This document shows positions 20,180 through 32,522 of a stretch of DNA of 64,000 nt, in pieces. A program made the position numbers and the translations under genes. This stretch comes from Limonium bicolor. Lineage: Eukaryota; Streptophyta; Magnoliopsida; Caryophyllales; Plumbaginaceae. The first letter of the stretch is position 1. The number at the start of each line of letters is the position of its first letter. Location of the stretch: contig CM041777.1 of the NCBI GenBank assembly GCA_023374045.1, positions 467,819,827-467,883,826 of the forward strand, read 5' to 3'. Under the pieces are notes generated by a model. The model was not told the DNA's origin. It saw nothing but the letters and a program-made list of their open reading frames with translations, and did not search any database.

Positions 20180-23100
20180 CTTCTTGTACTGAACCTCAAT
20201 GATGGACTGAATTTCCCTCGAAACAACTCCACATACACGGCAAACATAGCCAATATCATCCTTGAGAATATATGAATGGTCACAGTCTGGCTCATCTTTC
20301 TTTGATTGATCATTAGGTGACAGATTCACGGGATAATCCTAGAATATGAAACGTCACATTAGAGATCCAGCAAACTTCATTAGACATAATTGAGTAAAAA
20401 TAATCAGGTAGAATCAATAATCCAAAAGTCATAACCATATTCATCTAAATGACACTTAGTTATTCATAGGAGCAGCCACTTGACTTAACACAAGGGAGCG
20501 TGAACGTAAATATAATGAATGGATATAAGAATAAGTATTCTCTTAGCCAGTTTTCAGTTATGAATAAGTTAAAATTAGGTTTATAATTTCATCTTTATTT
20601 ATATGTTACATAAATAATTCAAATTATTATGAAAATAGGACAAATTATATTCTTCAAAACTTATTTGAATCTTAAGAAAATTTCACATAAATTTGAAAAG
20701 TAGTGCAAACATATGTAATAAAACTTAAATTTATAATCATTTATCTCTATTACTATTTTAAAAAAATTCTATATATATTTTAATGACATTATCATCTATA
20801 AAATATGTAGTAGTTAATGAAAAACATTATCATTTAGATATGAATTCTTGTTTTGAGAAAATAAAAATATAATTTATGTACAAAATTATCTCATATTAAA
20901 TACAATTATATTAAAATATTTGACGTTAATTCTAATATACTAATTCAATTTTAATTTGTTAAATATAATACTTCATTCAAATAATAATATATATTTGGCA
21001 CATATTTTGACCAAAAATATGTAATTATATTTTAATTGGATTAAAAAAATAAAACACTGAAATCTGTTTAGAAAATAAGATATTAAATTTTTATTTATTT
21101 CCACAAAGAATATTTATTAACGAGGTTTAAAAAAAAAGTCAATATAATTTAGCTGAAATAAATAGACACATATTATGTCTCAGAAAATAGGTGAATGCCA
21201 AAAAAAGTAATCACATAAATGTGCTGAAAATGATTGTAAGAAAAAAAATACCGGGAATGAAATTTTTTAATCCCATCATACCAAACATGGGTATACAAAT
21301 ATTTTATTCTCATTCCATTCTTTTATTTTATTCAAACATAAAAGTTATTCTAGTTCTTTTGTATACCACTCCCACATTTATACTTATGAAGCAAAAGTAA
21401 TCATTGTTTTAAATACAAAAGTAAGAAGCATAGTCAGGAGCACTAATTATTGCTATTCTTTTACACTTAAAATTGGGTTACATGCGCCATTTCTCATTTT
21501 TCATAATAAGTCTCCAAACGTCTAAAATGATTTATATTTCAAAACGGATGAGACATAAAAACAGCACAACAAACTTTTAGGAAAAAAGAAATTGCAAATA
21601 CCCAAATATATACAATCAGCAAGATATTGGTTTATATACCTTGAGCATTTCGACATCAATACTCATCTGGTTTATATCACCTAGATCGTCATCTTCAACA
21701 TTACTTTCATCAGCTGAATGAAGGTCATCATCAACCCCTAACAACATCCTGTTGTCGTTTTCTTGAACATCTACTTCATCTTCCTTCTCTATCAGCGCTT
21801 GATCTTCCTTACCTTCTCGAGTCTTTATCCCCAGAATCTTACAAACCTGGTAGTGCATGATATGTATGTGCCACAAAACAAACCAGCAAGTCAGTTTGGT
21901 GCCTCCAATGATAAAAAAAAACTAGTGTCAGGCCATCCCAAAATGGAAATAATAATGAAAGTTGGATATGCAATTGGTATCCAAATAAAGGGTTGTCATA
22001 ACACTTAAAATCTAGTGACAGAGAGGATATATATATATATTAAGCATTTCTTGCGTGGGTAATCTCACCAAAGATTTCTCCAACAGGTCCTCCTGTTGTT
22101 GTATCATTAACGTATCTGCTTCAGGAGGATAAAAAGAAAGCGGGTCCTGCGGTTTCAAAATGAACAAACCAGCAAGTCAATTTGGTGCCCATGCAGATAA
22201 ATAACAATTGATTTGCATTCCAGCATGGATAGAACAATGAGTTCATGTTTTGAATTTGTGATTCAACCTAAGAAAAGGATTCGTATCGTACTTGGAACTA
22301 TTGACGGATAATATAACAAATTAATCAGGTCTTTAGAGCGGAGAATCTCACTACAGAATTTGGAGAAGGAAGCTCCTCTTGCTGTATCAGCAACGTATCT
22401 GCCTGAAGCGGATCAGAAGAAATCGGCATATGAAGCTCCTTGTCAATTACAGGAACAATTTGGGTTCTGTCTTTCTCTTCTTCATCATCAGAATCTATAT
22501 TAATCACTAGTGATGATGAGCAAGCACTTGGCTTGTGCACTTTCTTCACTCCAGGAATATTTTCAGGAATTTTATTATCTCGCTGGAAAGATGCAAGCGT
22601 AGAGAAAATATCCAATTTTCGAGAGTATAATTCATGTATAGCCGGAGCAGCACTTCCATATTTACTCCATTGGACCGTCTGCACAATATCACGAAGAGCA
22701 TTGAGGCCAGCAACATCAATGAGTGCCCTGTTTCGGTCACTTTCTCCACTTTCAAGTTTAGTCCGCTTGCTTCTTTGACTAAGCTCGGGGGAGTACACTT
22801 CGATTTCGTGTGAGAATCTATACAAGACACATGAATCATAAAGTTATAGAGCAAATGAAGAAGCCAAACACATGCCGGAATGAATCTACTGAAGAAATAA
22901 TTTTGAAAACAGCTTAAAATATTAGTAGTAGTTAACCCTGTTCCGTATATATACGGACGATACCGCATGGATAATTTAAAAAAGCAACAATTTTCGATCA
23001 TCCAGGGTACAATATGATAGTTAAATCCACGAATCAGGCCCTGGGAGCAGTGCTATTGTCATACAGAGTTCGTAACTAGTGCGATCACTCATAAATACCG

Positions 23101-23258
23101 GATACGAAGAACACTCGCCAGATTTCATTTAACGCAGCGTGAAATAAGAAAGATTTGAACAACATATTAAAAGCAGAGGAGGAAAGAGCTGTACCATCTC
23201 GGCGAGGTTGCTCATTTACGCTGAAGCCAGCTCCTGGGGCTTCCTCCAGAGATCCCAT
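20180..23258 (-). CDS. DRD1-like: DRD1/CHR35-like SNF2 chromatin remodeller, N-terminal exons only (truncated gene)
   Basis: Four minus-strand exons join in phase: about 22817-22352, 22146-22069 (26 codons), 21846-21640 (69 codons) and 20338-20180 (53 codons), all with GT..AG introns. The last exon holds [10 protein letters not shown] and YVCRVCG, then I-I-E-V-Q-Y-K-K. This is the cysteine-containing segment that immediately precedes the SNF2 ATPase domain in DRD1 (about 890 residues in Arabidopsis). DRD1 works with DMS3 and RDM1 to bring RNA polymerase V to chromatin in RNA-directed DNA methylation. Earlier exons are acidic, with D-S-D-D-E-E-E and a KRTKLESG basic patch. A possible first exon 23258-23195 (MGSLEEAP...) is in phase only with an acceptor at 22798, so the start is unsure. 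No helicase motif is present downstream to 12060. The gene is therefore cut, spans a huge intron, or continues across the N gap. Confidence 0.75.
20339..21639 (-). other. Large AT-rich intron of the DRD1-like gene
   Basis: Begins GTATAT after the exon ending at 21640 and ends CTAG before 20338. No exon-like or transposon signal was recognised apart from high AT content. Confidence 0.55.
22069..22430 (-). repeat. Duplicated exon segment in the DRD1-like gene
   Basis: The end of exon 22817-22352 ([15 protein letters not shown]) is repeated in the next exon 22146-22069 (D-P-L...[14 protein letters not shown]). The sequence similarity extends through the donor site (both GTGAGATT), which also supports the exon ends chosen. 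It looks like a tandem exon duplication. Confidence 0.65.
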
Positions 23259-25042
23259 AGTACCGTGCTTCAGTTCATAAGTTTTAAAGGATTATAACCA
23301 ACTAGTACTTCAAATTCAACAAAGACCGTTTGGATTATGCAGAGACACTTAAATCCCGAAATGCATGAGCTTACAAGCTGAATCACAACCCTAAATCCCA
23401 GTAAACATGAGTTCGTGAACACGCAATGGCAGGAAAATACGTCGATCAAAAAGCAGAGGAGGATAAGAACACCATACGGTACCTTCCAGCTCTGAGCTGG
23501 GTCTAAGACGTAGCAGTGGGCGATATGAGTTATTCGCAGTAGTATTTGGTGCACCACGACTCTGAAGAAGAAGAATGGAAGGACTGCTGAGATGAGCTGA
23601 TGCTCTCGGCAAGTATGGAATGGAGTCGAGGGGAATTGAGGACTTTGTACGGCAATGGTTTTTTCTTTCTTTTGACAGTCAGAACGCTATATTAGTCCGT
23701 TTTGATGTAAATACTAGTATTTGATAGTAGGAGACTAGGACTCTAGGAGTCGTATCATTAAATGGGTTTGAATTTTGAGGGTGCACTGTGAGAATTAAAT
23801 GGGTGAAATTTTGATTGATGGCACTATAATCATTGGTTGTGCTTGCGGGATACGCTGGAGTTAATGGGTATGTCTGTGCTGGCGCGTGATACGCCGGAAT
23901 TAAAACAGGTCTTTTCTTTTATAAATGTGTCAATTGTATAAAGTTCACTATTTGTTTTTATCTATAGGCATAAATCATCAATCTGAGTCCTTAGATTTAA
24001 ATGACTTAATCCTATTCATTAATTTAATTTCCTTCTTCTAATCATCATCCCAGAATATTCATTTTTGAAAAATATATGTCATGTATTTACTAATATATGT
24101 GTCATACACGTATGAAATATGTGCCACGAGTGTATATCGTTGATAGAAAAACTACTCAATATTCATTGCTTAATTCTAACAAATTAATTGTATTTAATGA
24201 CGCTATGTGTATATTGAACTTATATTGTACATGTACTGCTATTAGCTGAAGTTTTAGATAGGGACAAATGTTAGCCATAGACATTGAAAAATATATGTTA
24301 TGTGTGTACAAATATATATGCCACTGACCTATGAAATATTTGTCACGCATGTATATCGTAAATATACAAAAAGTACTCAATATTCATTGCTTAATTCTAT
24401 CAGATCAATTGTATTTAATGAAACTAATATATATGCCACAGGCCTATGAAATATTTGCTAGACATTAAGATATGTAAGCCATGTATACATAAATATGTAT
24501 GTCATAGCTAAATAAAATATTGGTCACGGTTGTATATCGTTAATATTCCATTGCTTATATAAAGGGTTTATGGTTTAGAGTCTTACAATGCTTGTATTAT
24601 AAATCCTAAAAATGATTTCGGCATTTTTCAACTGACCATATAGTGGTTTTTATGGTTTGTGGTATAGGCTAATATTGGTGTAGAGTAATTTAAAAAAAAT
24701 CGTTTTTGAGGCTGGTTACTGAGCTATTTAATAATTTTGTAACTGCAAATAACTTCCTTAAAATATTATTATTAATTATCTGATGGCTATCAATTTTCAT
24801 ATATATGATTAATATTGTACTATAAAAATGACTAACATTTTTTCTTTATATGACTGATATTAATGTCTTTATGTAAAGACAATTTGTTGCCTTTTTTCTA
24901 ACCTCGTCAATACTTGATTGACTCTAGGCTGTCGAGCTCTTTCGTGATACCCAATCCTGAAGGCCGCGACGCTTCATTTGTATTTTTGTACATTATCTTT
25001 ATGTCGACGCTTCTTTTTATGTACATTTATCTATACATGTGT
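23259..25042. other. Upstream region of the DRD1-like gene and diverged repeats
   Basis: The first 400 bases may hold leader and promoter of the DRD1-like gene. Between 24090 and 24560 a unit containing 'cacg.gtgtatatcgt' and 'tactcaatattcattgcttaattct' occurs about three times. At 24590-24690 one unit resembles the telomere-motif repeats of foldback II ('aatcctaaaaatg.tttcg.catttt', 'tggttttta'). No gene is apparent. Confidence 0.45.
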
Positions 25043-25414
25043 TAGGGTTGTCTATATGGTGTTATTAACCACGTAACATAAAACCGAACCAACCTTTTTC
25101 AGTTTCATTTAACAGTTTTTTTATCTACTTCTAAATTTTGGTTATTTGGTTAATTAAATTTTATTTTGATTTTCGTTTATGCATTAAAATATTTTGGTTA
25201 ATTGAATAATTAAAATTTTCTTTTGAAAATTTCGGGTTCACTGAACTAATCATTTTGTCCGGTTTGGTTTTTGGTTATTAAGCGTAAAAAAATTTTTTTT
25301 CGGTTAATTTGATTATTGATTTAAAATTTAAGTAGTTAATTGGTTATAACTGAAAATCAACTTTTTTCAAAATTTGGCTTCAAATTAACCAAATTAACTG
25401 AATGGACAACCCTA
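25043..25414. mobile_element. hAT-type MITE left of the LARD
   Basis: Begins TAGGGTTGTC and ends GACAACCCTA, with the near-duplication ACATGTGT on the left (25035-25042) and ACATGTGC on the right (25414-25421; the boundary base A is ambiguous). The interior is AT-rich with repeated 'ggttaatt' words. It encodes nothing. Confidence 0.75.
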
Positions 25415-28400
25415 CATGTGCCACTTTGTACACCCCCGAAAACGGTCAACAATTAAACGACGCCTAATGGTAACATTGATGTCTACCAGCGGTTTCTAAC
25501 TCTATCGGGTGCTACAGACGCCAACCACCCACGTGGTTGACACGACCATACCACCAACACCAAGTTACGGTCTGCATGACTGGAACTTACCTCAACCAAA
25601 TCTCATAAAACACATTCCAAATACCGAGGTATAAATAATAGCTATCACTTTACGACACTACTGTGTAAATACATCCGGGACAATGCCCGTCGAAGTAACA
25701 GCCTATACTCATTGTACTACCCAGACCCATATGTCTCGCCCTGATGGACTACCCCCATGTAGCCATCCCGCCTACGCTCCGTTATCGTCCGACACAATAC
25801 CTGTAAAAATTTGGTTGTAAAGGACTCAGCAAACTACATTGAGTATGAACGTGTGTAGCCCGTATGTTGCCGGGCCACACGACTACTTGGTCGAATATTA
25901 TTAAGTCAATTTACATGCTATAATAAAGTAGTAAACACACATCAGCACATCATGATACCATACACACTCATCGGTAGCATAGCAATATCAGAAAGCAACC
26001 AAGCACAATAAGCTGCTAATGTAGCAACAACAATCAAGTACATATTACAACGTGTGCACAGGTATATTAAACCGTCGATCCTCACTATGGGATCATTCCA
26101 AAGATTACGTATTGTTTTCTTGTTCTCATTACACATGTTTTTTCCTTCCTTCTCTTGCACCGAGTCCGGGGGATGTAGGTTAGATCCCGAGACTTTATAA
26201 TGTAGGTGCTATTCATTCCTTGTTTCTTAAATGATCACATTTGTGAATTTTCTTATTGCTTGGTCTCATTACACATGTTTTCCTCTATTCTCTGGCACCG
26301 AGTCAGGGGATATAGATTAGATCCCGAGACTTCATTATGTAGGTGCTAATCGTTCCTTGTTTCTTTAAGGATTATTTGTGAATTCTTTTATCACCGCACG
26401 TTGGAGGACGTCTCCTCCATAGCTAGTCCCCCATTCTCGACACCCAGGGTCGAGAAAGCGGAGTCACCTCTAGACTCCAGGATAAGCTCCACCAATTTGT
26501 CGCTCCCCCATTCCCGACACCCAGGGTCGAGAAAGCGGAGTCATCTCTAGACTCCAGGATGTGCTGAGAAAGTGGGGTCACCCAGGGATCCCCAAAATCT
26601 ATTCCACCATAGACGTTGAAGGATCTGATGCAGATGCCAACTCCCGATCATCCATACCACGCGGCCCGAGCTGTTGTCTTCCCGGGTTGTTCTCGTGTTT
26701 CACAGTTGGTACTTTTCGTTTCATTATCATTATAATCTCGACACCATAGTGGGTGTCATTAGCGGTCCCTAAAGTTAGAGAGGAGTTGTCTCTTGTATAG
26801 TTCTTTTGTTTTGTCTACGTGGTTCGTCATGTCCCACCAAATGAGGCTTGCTCTTCATCATCATTAATGAATAGACACCATAGTGGGTGTCATGGTAGTC
26901 CTCAATGGTTTAGAGAGGAGTTCCCTTATAGAGTTTTCTTTGTTTTCATAATTCGTAGTAGTTCATCTCAAGTTCCATAAACGAGAAAGGGACTAAACTA
27001 CTGTGTGCGCGCAAGAAATATTCCACAAGGATATATAACAAGCATATAAGTAAGCCACAAGAAGCAATCCAATTTCATGCTATAGTCTTATAGTCATTGT
27101 CAAACAAAGCACACACACAAAGCCGTGTAACACGGCAACATACGAACTACACATGTCCATACCTGGTTCAGAAGCCAGAGTTGTCTCACACACACGTTCC
27201 CGGTTGGCGTTCGTTACAGCCCTTAGTAAATCAGCAAGGTATATTTTTTCTTCTTTTTCACCAGCCCATGCTCTTCCTTGGCTTCAACAATATATCCACC
27301 CTTGATTATCTCCACAGTCTACATTCCCCTTTTGTGAATTCAGCCTCTGTTCGATTCCCTTGGTTCTGGATGGAGTTCCAGGGGGTGTTTTGGTCTTACC
27401 ATACTGTTGTTGGATGATTCATGGTGATTTGCTCAAGGAAAACTGGGAATTAATCCTTCAACCAGTGCGCATAGGAAGGTGTGATAAGTGCTAGTAGTAG
27501 ATCATTTTCTGGGCAATGAAAACCGGAGAAGAATAAGGAGTTTCAGGCTGTTCTTTTCTTTTGCCAAGATCGAGAACGCGGTTATACGTACTACCGTTTC
27601 TATGTTGTTGGTCAGTCAAGTGTGGACCTCAGGGCTGGTGTGTTGAGCTTACGTGGATGTCGAGAAGGACTCGCTGTGGCATGTTTTTTTTTGTTAGCCG
27701 CAGCCCAAACAGGAGAGAGCGGGCTGAGTTTAACATGGCGGGACTACAGTTTCGGTTGCTCGATCCATGCAGGGGAGAACGTGCTTGTTATTTTTTTTCC
27801 TCGTTGTTCTCTGTCGAGGCAAATGGAGGAGGAAAGTAATGTGTAGATGCGGTAAAAGATATGACGGAAGGAGGGGCAGATAGGTCGTGAAGCAGCAGAG
27901 AAGGAGATGGGAATTGATTTTGTGATGCTGCTTTGAGAAGTGGTAGCAGGGCTGGGAGTCGTGAGGTCCCGAGTCTCAGACAGTTTCACACGTTCCTGTT
28001 GTTGTTCACGGTGGTGAGAAAAAAAAAGGAGACAATGGTGTACATGCTCTTTCCCGGTTGATGCTGCTGCTGGTCGCTTGGCTTGTATTGTTGTCGAGTA
28101 AAATGCAGGCCTTGCAATGGTGTAGGATGGTGAGCAGTAGAGGGAGTGTTTAGGTAGTCAGTTGCTGGTATTTATTACCGTTTGGTGTGTGCTTCCAGCT
28201 CAAAGAGGAAGAAACTGGAACAGAGTCCCTAACGTGGGTACAAGAGTAGAAGGAGGAGAAAGGAGTTGAGCTGAAAAAAAGAATTGCTCTCTGTGTGTTC
28301 GAGAGCATGCAGGAGGAGCGTTTCCCTTCTCGCCTGATCAGAGGAAATGGGGAGTTGAAGCTCTTCTTGGTTCCGACCATTTGGCTCCCGATTTTTCTCT

Positions 28401-28626
28401 GTTTCATAGGCTTGCGCCAGGACCAAAAGGAATGAATGAGGAATTTCAGGAGTGCAGAATTCGAACGGGGGTTTGTGAGCAAGAGTGAAAAAAATATACT
28501 GAGTGGGGTATTAACAGTCACGTTTACTCACTTCACAAGGGGAAGGATAATTTAGCAAGTTGTTCTGGTAACAGGATCACATGCTCCAGCATTGACCACA
28601 TGGTTTTCGGGCATGAACGTGCTGCG

Positions 28627-28795
28627 GTGCACTGATCGAAGAGAAACAGGCCAGCACTATCGAGAATTCGGGAGTGCACTGATCGAAGAGAAACAGACTA
28701 GCACTATCGAGAATTTGGGAGTGCACTGATCGAAGAGAAACAGGCCAGCACTATCGAGAATTTGGGATTGCACTGATCGAAGAGAAACATGCCTG
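28627..28795. repeat. 46-base tandem repeat in the left LTR
   Basis: Four units with GTGCACTGATCGAAGAGAAA and 'cagcactatcgagaatt'; the fourth has decayed. The right LTR holds the same array at about 35750-35915. Not a CRISPR array: the units are contiguous, without spacers. Confidence 0.8.
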
Positions 28796-28924
28796 TACAC
28801 CAATAAAAGAAGAAGAAAGTAACTGATGGTGGGAGACAAGGGAATGTCGACTACATGAGCATGTTTTTTTCATTGGTTACTTGAATAGTCCCATATGTCT
28901 AAAGGTGCAATTTACTTTTGAATA

Positions 28925-29015
28925 AGAGCAAGCTCAACTGGTTAAGACGTTCACTAGGCATACGAGAGGTACGGGGTTCGAACCTCAACAGGAGCGTCTC
29001 TGCTCCTTTTTCTTT
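28925..29015 (+). repeat. tRNA-derived SINE-like insert in the left LTR
   Basis: An RNA polymerase III box A (AGCTCAACTGG, 28931-28941) and box B (GGTTCGAACC, 28975-28984) are spaced as in tRNAs and SINE heads. A T-rich tail follows at 29007-29022. The two ends do not pair into a full acceptor stem, so it is not a tRNA gene. It lies on the strand opposite to the LARD. Confidence 0.6.
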
Positions 29016-29430
29016 CTTTTTTTGTATGAGTTGTACATGTTTTATTTATATATGTAAGACCATATAATATACGTCGCGTTATTAATTTTATATGCGACTA
29101 CCTCATTTTGTTACGTTGTTTTTTTTATACGTACATGTCTATATATATACGCCCCCTTTTATTTTTTTGTCGTGTTTTAGTTATATGTAACTATGCGACG
29201 TTATTATTTATTATATACGTTATAGTACCGTAACGTTACGTACATGTGTTTTCATATTCATACATATAAGTACGTGACCGTATTAATAAGTAATGTTGTC
29301 ATATTTTCGGACACGTATATACTAAATAATTGTTCATACATTATCATATGTCCGAATTATGTAACACGTTATTTCGGATAATCTCCTCGCGTTTATGACT
29401 TTATGGGTTTAATTGTTTAGGGGTATTTCA

Positions 29431-29447
29431 ACTTACCCCCCTTAAAA
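29431..29447 (-). other. Polypurine tract of the LARD
   Basis: Minus-strand TTTTAAGGGGGGTAAGT next to the 3' LTR, the expected plus-strand primer site for reverse transcription. Confidence 0.8.
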
Positions 29448-32400
29448 GGGACTTCGTCCCGAAGTCTTACTTCCTTAACTAGTGTTTTCCATTTTCCTTA
29501 ATCTTTGAAATCAACTCCCATATTCATTCCCAATAACCAAAAGATCAAGTCATATATTATAATTCTCAGTGCTTATACGCACCATGCCACCTTAGTGGCT
29601 TCACTCAAATTTTCATAGAGGCACACCACATTCATTCATAACCTAGCGTACATGCACACACATAACAATCTCATACACACAATCTCATACACATAACCAA
29701 CGTGTGGCTGTAGGAACACACATAGTGCAAACATTAAGTCCTGAATACGTTCTCTCTAACCAAGGGATCATGTCCTGTAAGTTCCACAGTTCTATTTCAC
29801 CATTTGTGCTTATAAGCACCACGCCACATCTGTGGCTCATAATACTGCAATGTACCAATAATATTATGTACTGCACTCATAGCAACCGATGAACAAGTCA
29901 TTCATTTATGACTACCATGCATTCAATTCAAACCAATTCCACACACATAACATCCAAAACGACACCTCAAACGAGCAATAACACACTGACAACGCAATGC
30001 GCTTACCCCCCTTAAAAATGGATTACGCCCCCGTAATCCTTATTATACCCTCCTAGAACTCTGGTTCCAAATGTTTAGCTCTCATGGAGCGTTCTAGTTC
30101 CTATGCAATGTAACTCACATTCTAATCTCATCATCAAGGTCTTGACCATGTTAAGGGTTTAGTTTCTGTATCAAAGGGCTCTTATCGGTATTCGTACTGA
30201 TCTAGAAACGGATTTGGGTTTAGTCTCTCTATGGTTAAGGTATTGGCCGATATGTCACTTGTTATTTAACATGGGAATGGGGGATACGGTCCACCAGCTT
30301 CTGCTGTGCGACTCTGATTACCTTCGGGTTTAGTTTTCCCTCACTATGTTTTCCAAGGTGGTGCACGGCTTAATTGTGTCCTTATTATTTAGGAATAAAG
30401 GTCTCTTCTAGCTGCCCCTTAGATTTAGGTTCATATATGCTTGTAGTAATGGCTTAGTGCCTGTTGTTTTCCAATGCTACAATCGTGTCGTTGTTACAAC
30501 AACATGTTTGGTTATCATAATTATATGTAGTTTGCTAGTTTACTCTCCTAGCATTGCTACCTATTTTCTCCCTTGATGCGTACAGCCAACTTAGACATCT
30601 TTCGTTTCCAAATAATCTTTATTTTTTTTTTCAGCCCAATTATGGCCTTGATATTGTTGATTGACGTCAATTAGTTTCATTCGAAAGGTTTCCGGATTTT
30701 ACCGTTTACAACTCTCTACATTTACCATAGGATGCTTAGTTTCCTTCTCATCTTCCTCATTCTTATGATGTATCCAGTAACGCTTGTCGATTAGCTCTGC
30801 TTAGTCGCAAGGTCTAGTGTCTTACATTTGGTTTCTGTAGTACATGTTTTCATGTGTTATCTATTTGGTTATGGGTAACATCCCACCATTCTTCCCACCA
30901 TTTCAAGTCTTCACATCTTTGTATGTGTTTACTTTCTAGGTTTTGAACCATGTATCTATGTATTTTATGTGACTTTATTACCTAGTAGCAACAACGCTTT
31001 CTTCGCACTTCACTAATCCAAATTCGTACAATTTGGTACCTATTTGTAGTTCGTGTGTCCACTTGTAGGAGGTTTCGGGAATCATCCAACACTGACGTGA
31101 TCAGCGTAAATGTTGGGTTACCCCTTCACCCCAATTTGTGCTCCGTGTCACTTGACCTGGCCAGGGTCGAGTTCAACTTTGCACGTCCGATTTACACGAT
31201 CAAACAATTATTCACATTTGAATTCTTATCCCATTCGTTTCTAGTCCTCTGGCAATCAATTCATTGACTAGTGTCACCATCTAAGCCTTTAGATTAATCG
31301 TTCAAATTTTCTAACTGTATATTCATACATATATACTTGTGTGTTTTAAACCTCTTGATTTATAGGTAGATTCCCATATAAGTGTTTCAATAGGTTTAGT
31401 GATATACCAGTACATACATTTATACCTTGCCGGTATTATCAACTCTTCACCTTCCAATTCTCGTACCATAGGTAGGTATGTACATGTTTGTTTCCTATAT
31501 ACATGTGGTCTCATTAATTTCAGTGTTAGTCAATCGGGTATACAGTTGTATACTTCCCAACTCTCATGTTATTACTATTATCCTCAACACTTGCAGATTA
31601 ATATCTGAATTTACAGCATGATTCATTACTCATCTAAGCCTATCAATTAATCTCTCTATTACGCCCTTAATTTATTTCAAAATTTCCAAATCTCGATACC
31701 CAGTTGTTCATAAATGTTTGGTTTTCTCCTGATGTTTTCCTCTTCATAGATGTTTGACTCTAGTGGCGAATTTACTGCCATTTTCTTATCGGTTTGATTT
31801 GTGTTGGGGTGGGTAACCAGTGCCTAATGGTAATGGCTATTTACAATAGCAGGGAATTTATTGAATTCCGTAATGGTATACTTTAGTGTGTAAAATTGTG
31901 TCATGCTACGTTAAGCATTATAGGTTGTACCAATTGTATGGTGTAATTTGTCTTGAGCTATATTCCCTTATTTCGTTGTTTTACGAGAGGTTTCCTTAAA
32001 TTACCCTCTCAAGTGTTCGAATTATAGAATTTATCTCAATCCCATCCTTGGCTTAATTAATTGCTTATTTGAGCTTTATAAATTTCAGGGTATCTCGGTC
32101 CTCTCTGCTTGTGAGGTAGGGTCCTATCGACTGCTAAGCGTGTCGACCCAGGTTGTCGCTAAAATTGGTCCCTCTACGGGTATTATCCTTTTGGCAACGT
32201 CTATTGTATAGTATAGTCTTTTCTTCTCGGGTTGATTGTATAACTATAAGTAGATACCAGATTGGGTTTCCACGAGTAAGAGGATACTTTCTACCTCTCT
32301 GGCGTTCTTTCTCGGAATTTAAGAGACAATTAAGGATGTGAAGGTTGGGTGTAGGTGTTTGTTAGGCATCCAGTACTACTGGGGAAGAACCCTAACTAAC

Positions 32401-32505
32401 GTGCCTCACATACTAACCACAACTCCTAACCTGCTATCAAAATTCCTAATTCCAGGTTTTCCTATACTCGGTACTTCTCTCTTCCAGTCATCAGAGCGTA
32501 ACTAC

Positions 32506-32517
32506 GCTCTGATACCA
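32506..32517 (-). other. Primer-binding site of the LARD, inside a small hairpin
   Basis: Minus-strand TGGTATCAGAGC, five bases after the 5' LTR, is the initiator tRNA-Met site. Its last bases belong to a perfect 9-base hairpin (CAGAGCGTA at 32492-32500 with TACGCTCTG at 32503-32511). Confidence 0.85.
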
Positions 32518-32522
32518 CTTTC

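Larger units (their letters stand above)
25427..29430 (-). repeat. 3' LTR of the LARD
   Basis: 4004 bases, plus-strand start TGTACACCCCCG and end GGGGTATTTCA. Internal repeats: a block around 26125-26220 recurs at 26270-26370; a hairpin-containing unit 'tctcgacacccagggtcgaga' (two copies, 26435 and 26513) follows; and a 46-base unit lies at 28627-28790. Open frames in it reach about 120 codons but have no family resemblance. Confidence 0.85.
29431..32522 (-). other. Non-coding interior of the LARD
   Basis: 3.1 kb with only short open frames on either strand and none with gag or pol motifs. The polypurine tract at its 3' end (29447-29431, minus-strand AAGGGGGG) has a second copy at 30017-30002. 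Each copy is followed on the plus strand by a small hairpin (GGGACTTCGTCCC; GGATTACG..CGTAATCC). Confidence 0.7.

Noticed and set aside
23270..23612. Minus-strand frames upstream of the DRD1-like gene as a coding first exon
   Set aside because: They do not join in phase to the next exon with a good splice site; more likely leader sequence.
27097..28521. Several open frames of 60 to 123 codons, repeated at 34185-35611
   Set aside because: They lie in the two LARD LTRs, overlap in many frames, and show no known domain; the two copies differ by frameshifting indels.
28627..28795. Regular short repeats that might recall a CRISPR array
   Set aside because: Units are contiguous with no spacers, in a plant LTR, and recur in the other LTR.
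28925..29015. Possible tRNA gene
   Set aside because: Box A and B are present but acceptor and anticodon stems do not form; identical position in both LTRs fits a SINE-like insert.
29432..32522. Possible gag or pol in the LARD interior
   Set aside because: No zinc knuckle, DSG/DTG protease, Y-x-D-D or integrase motif in any frame.
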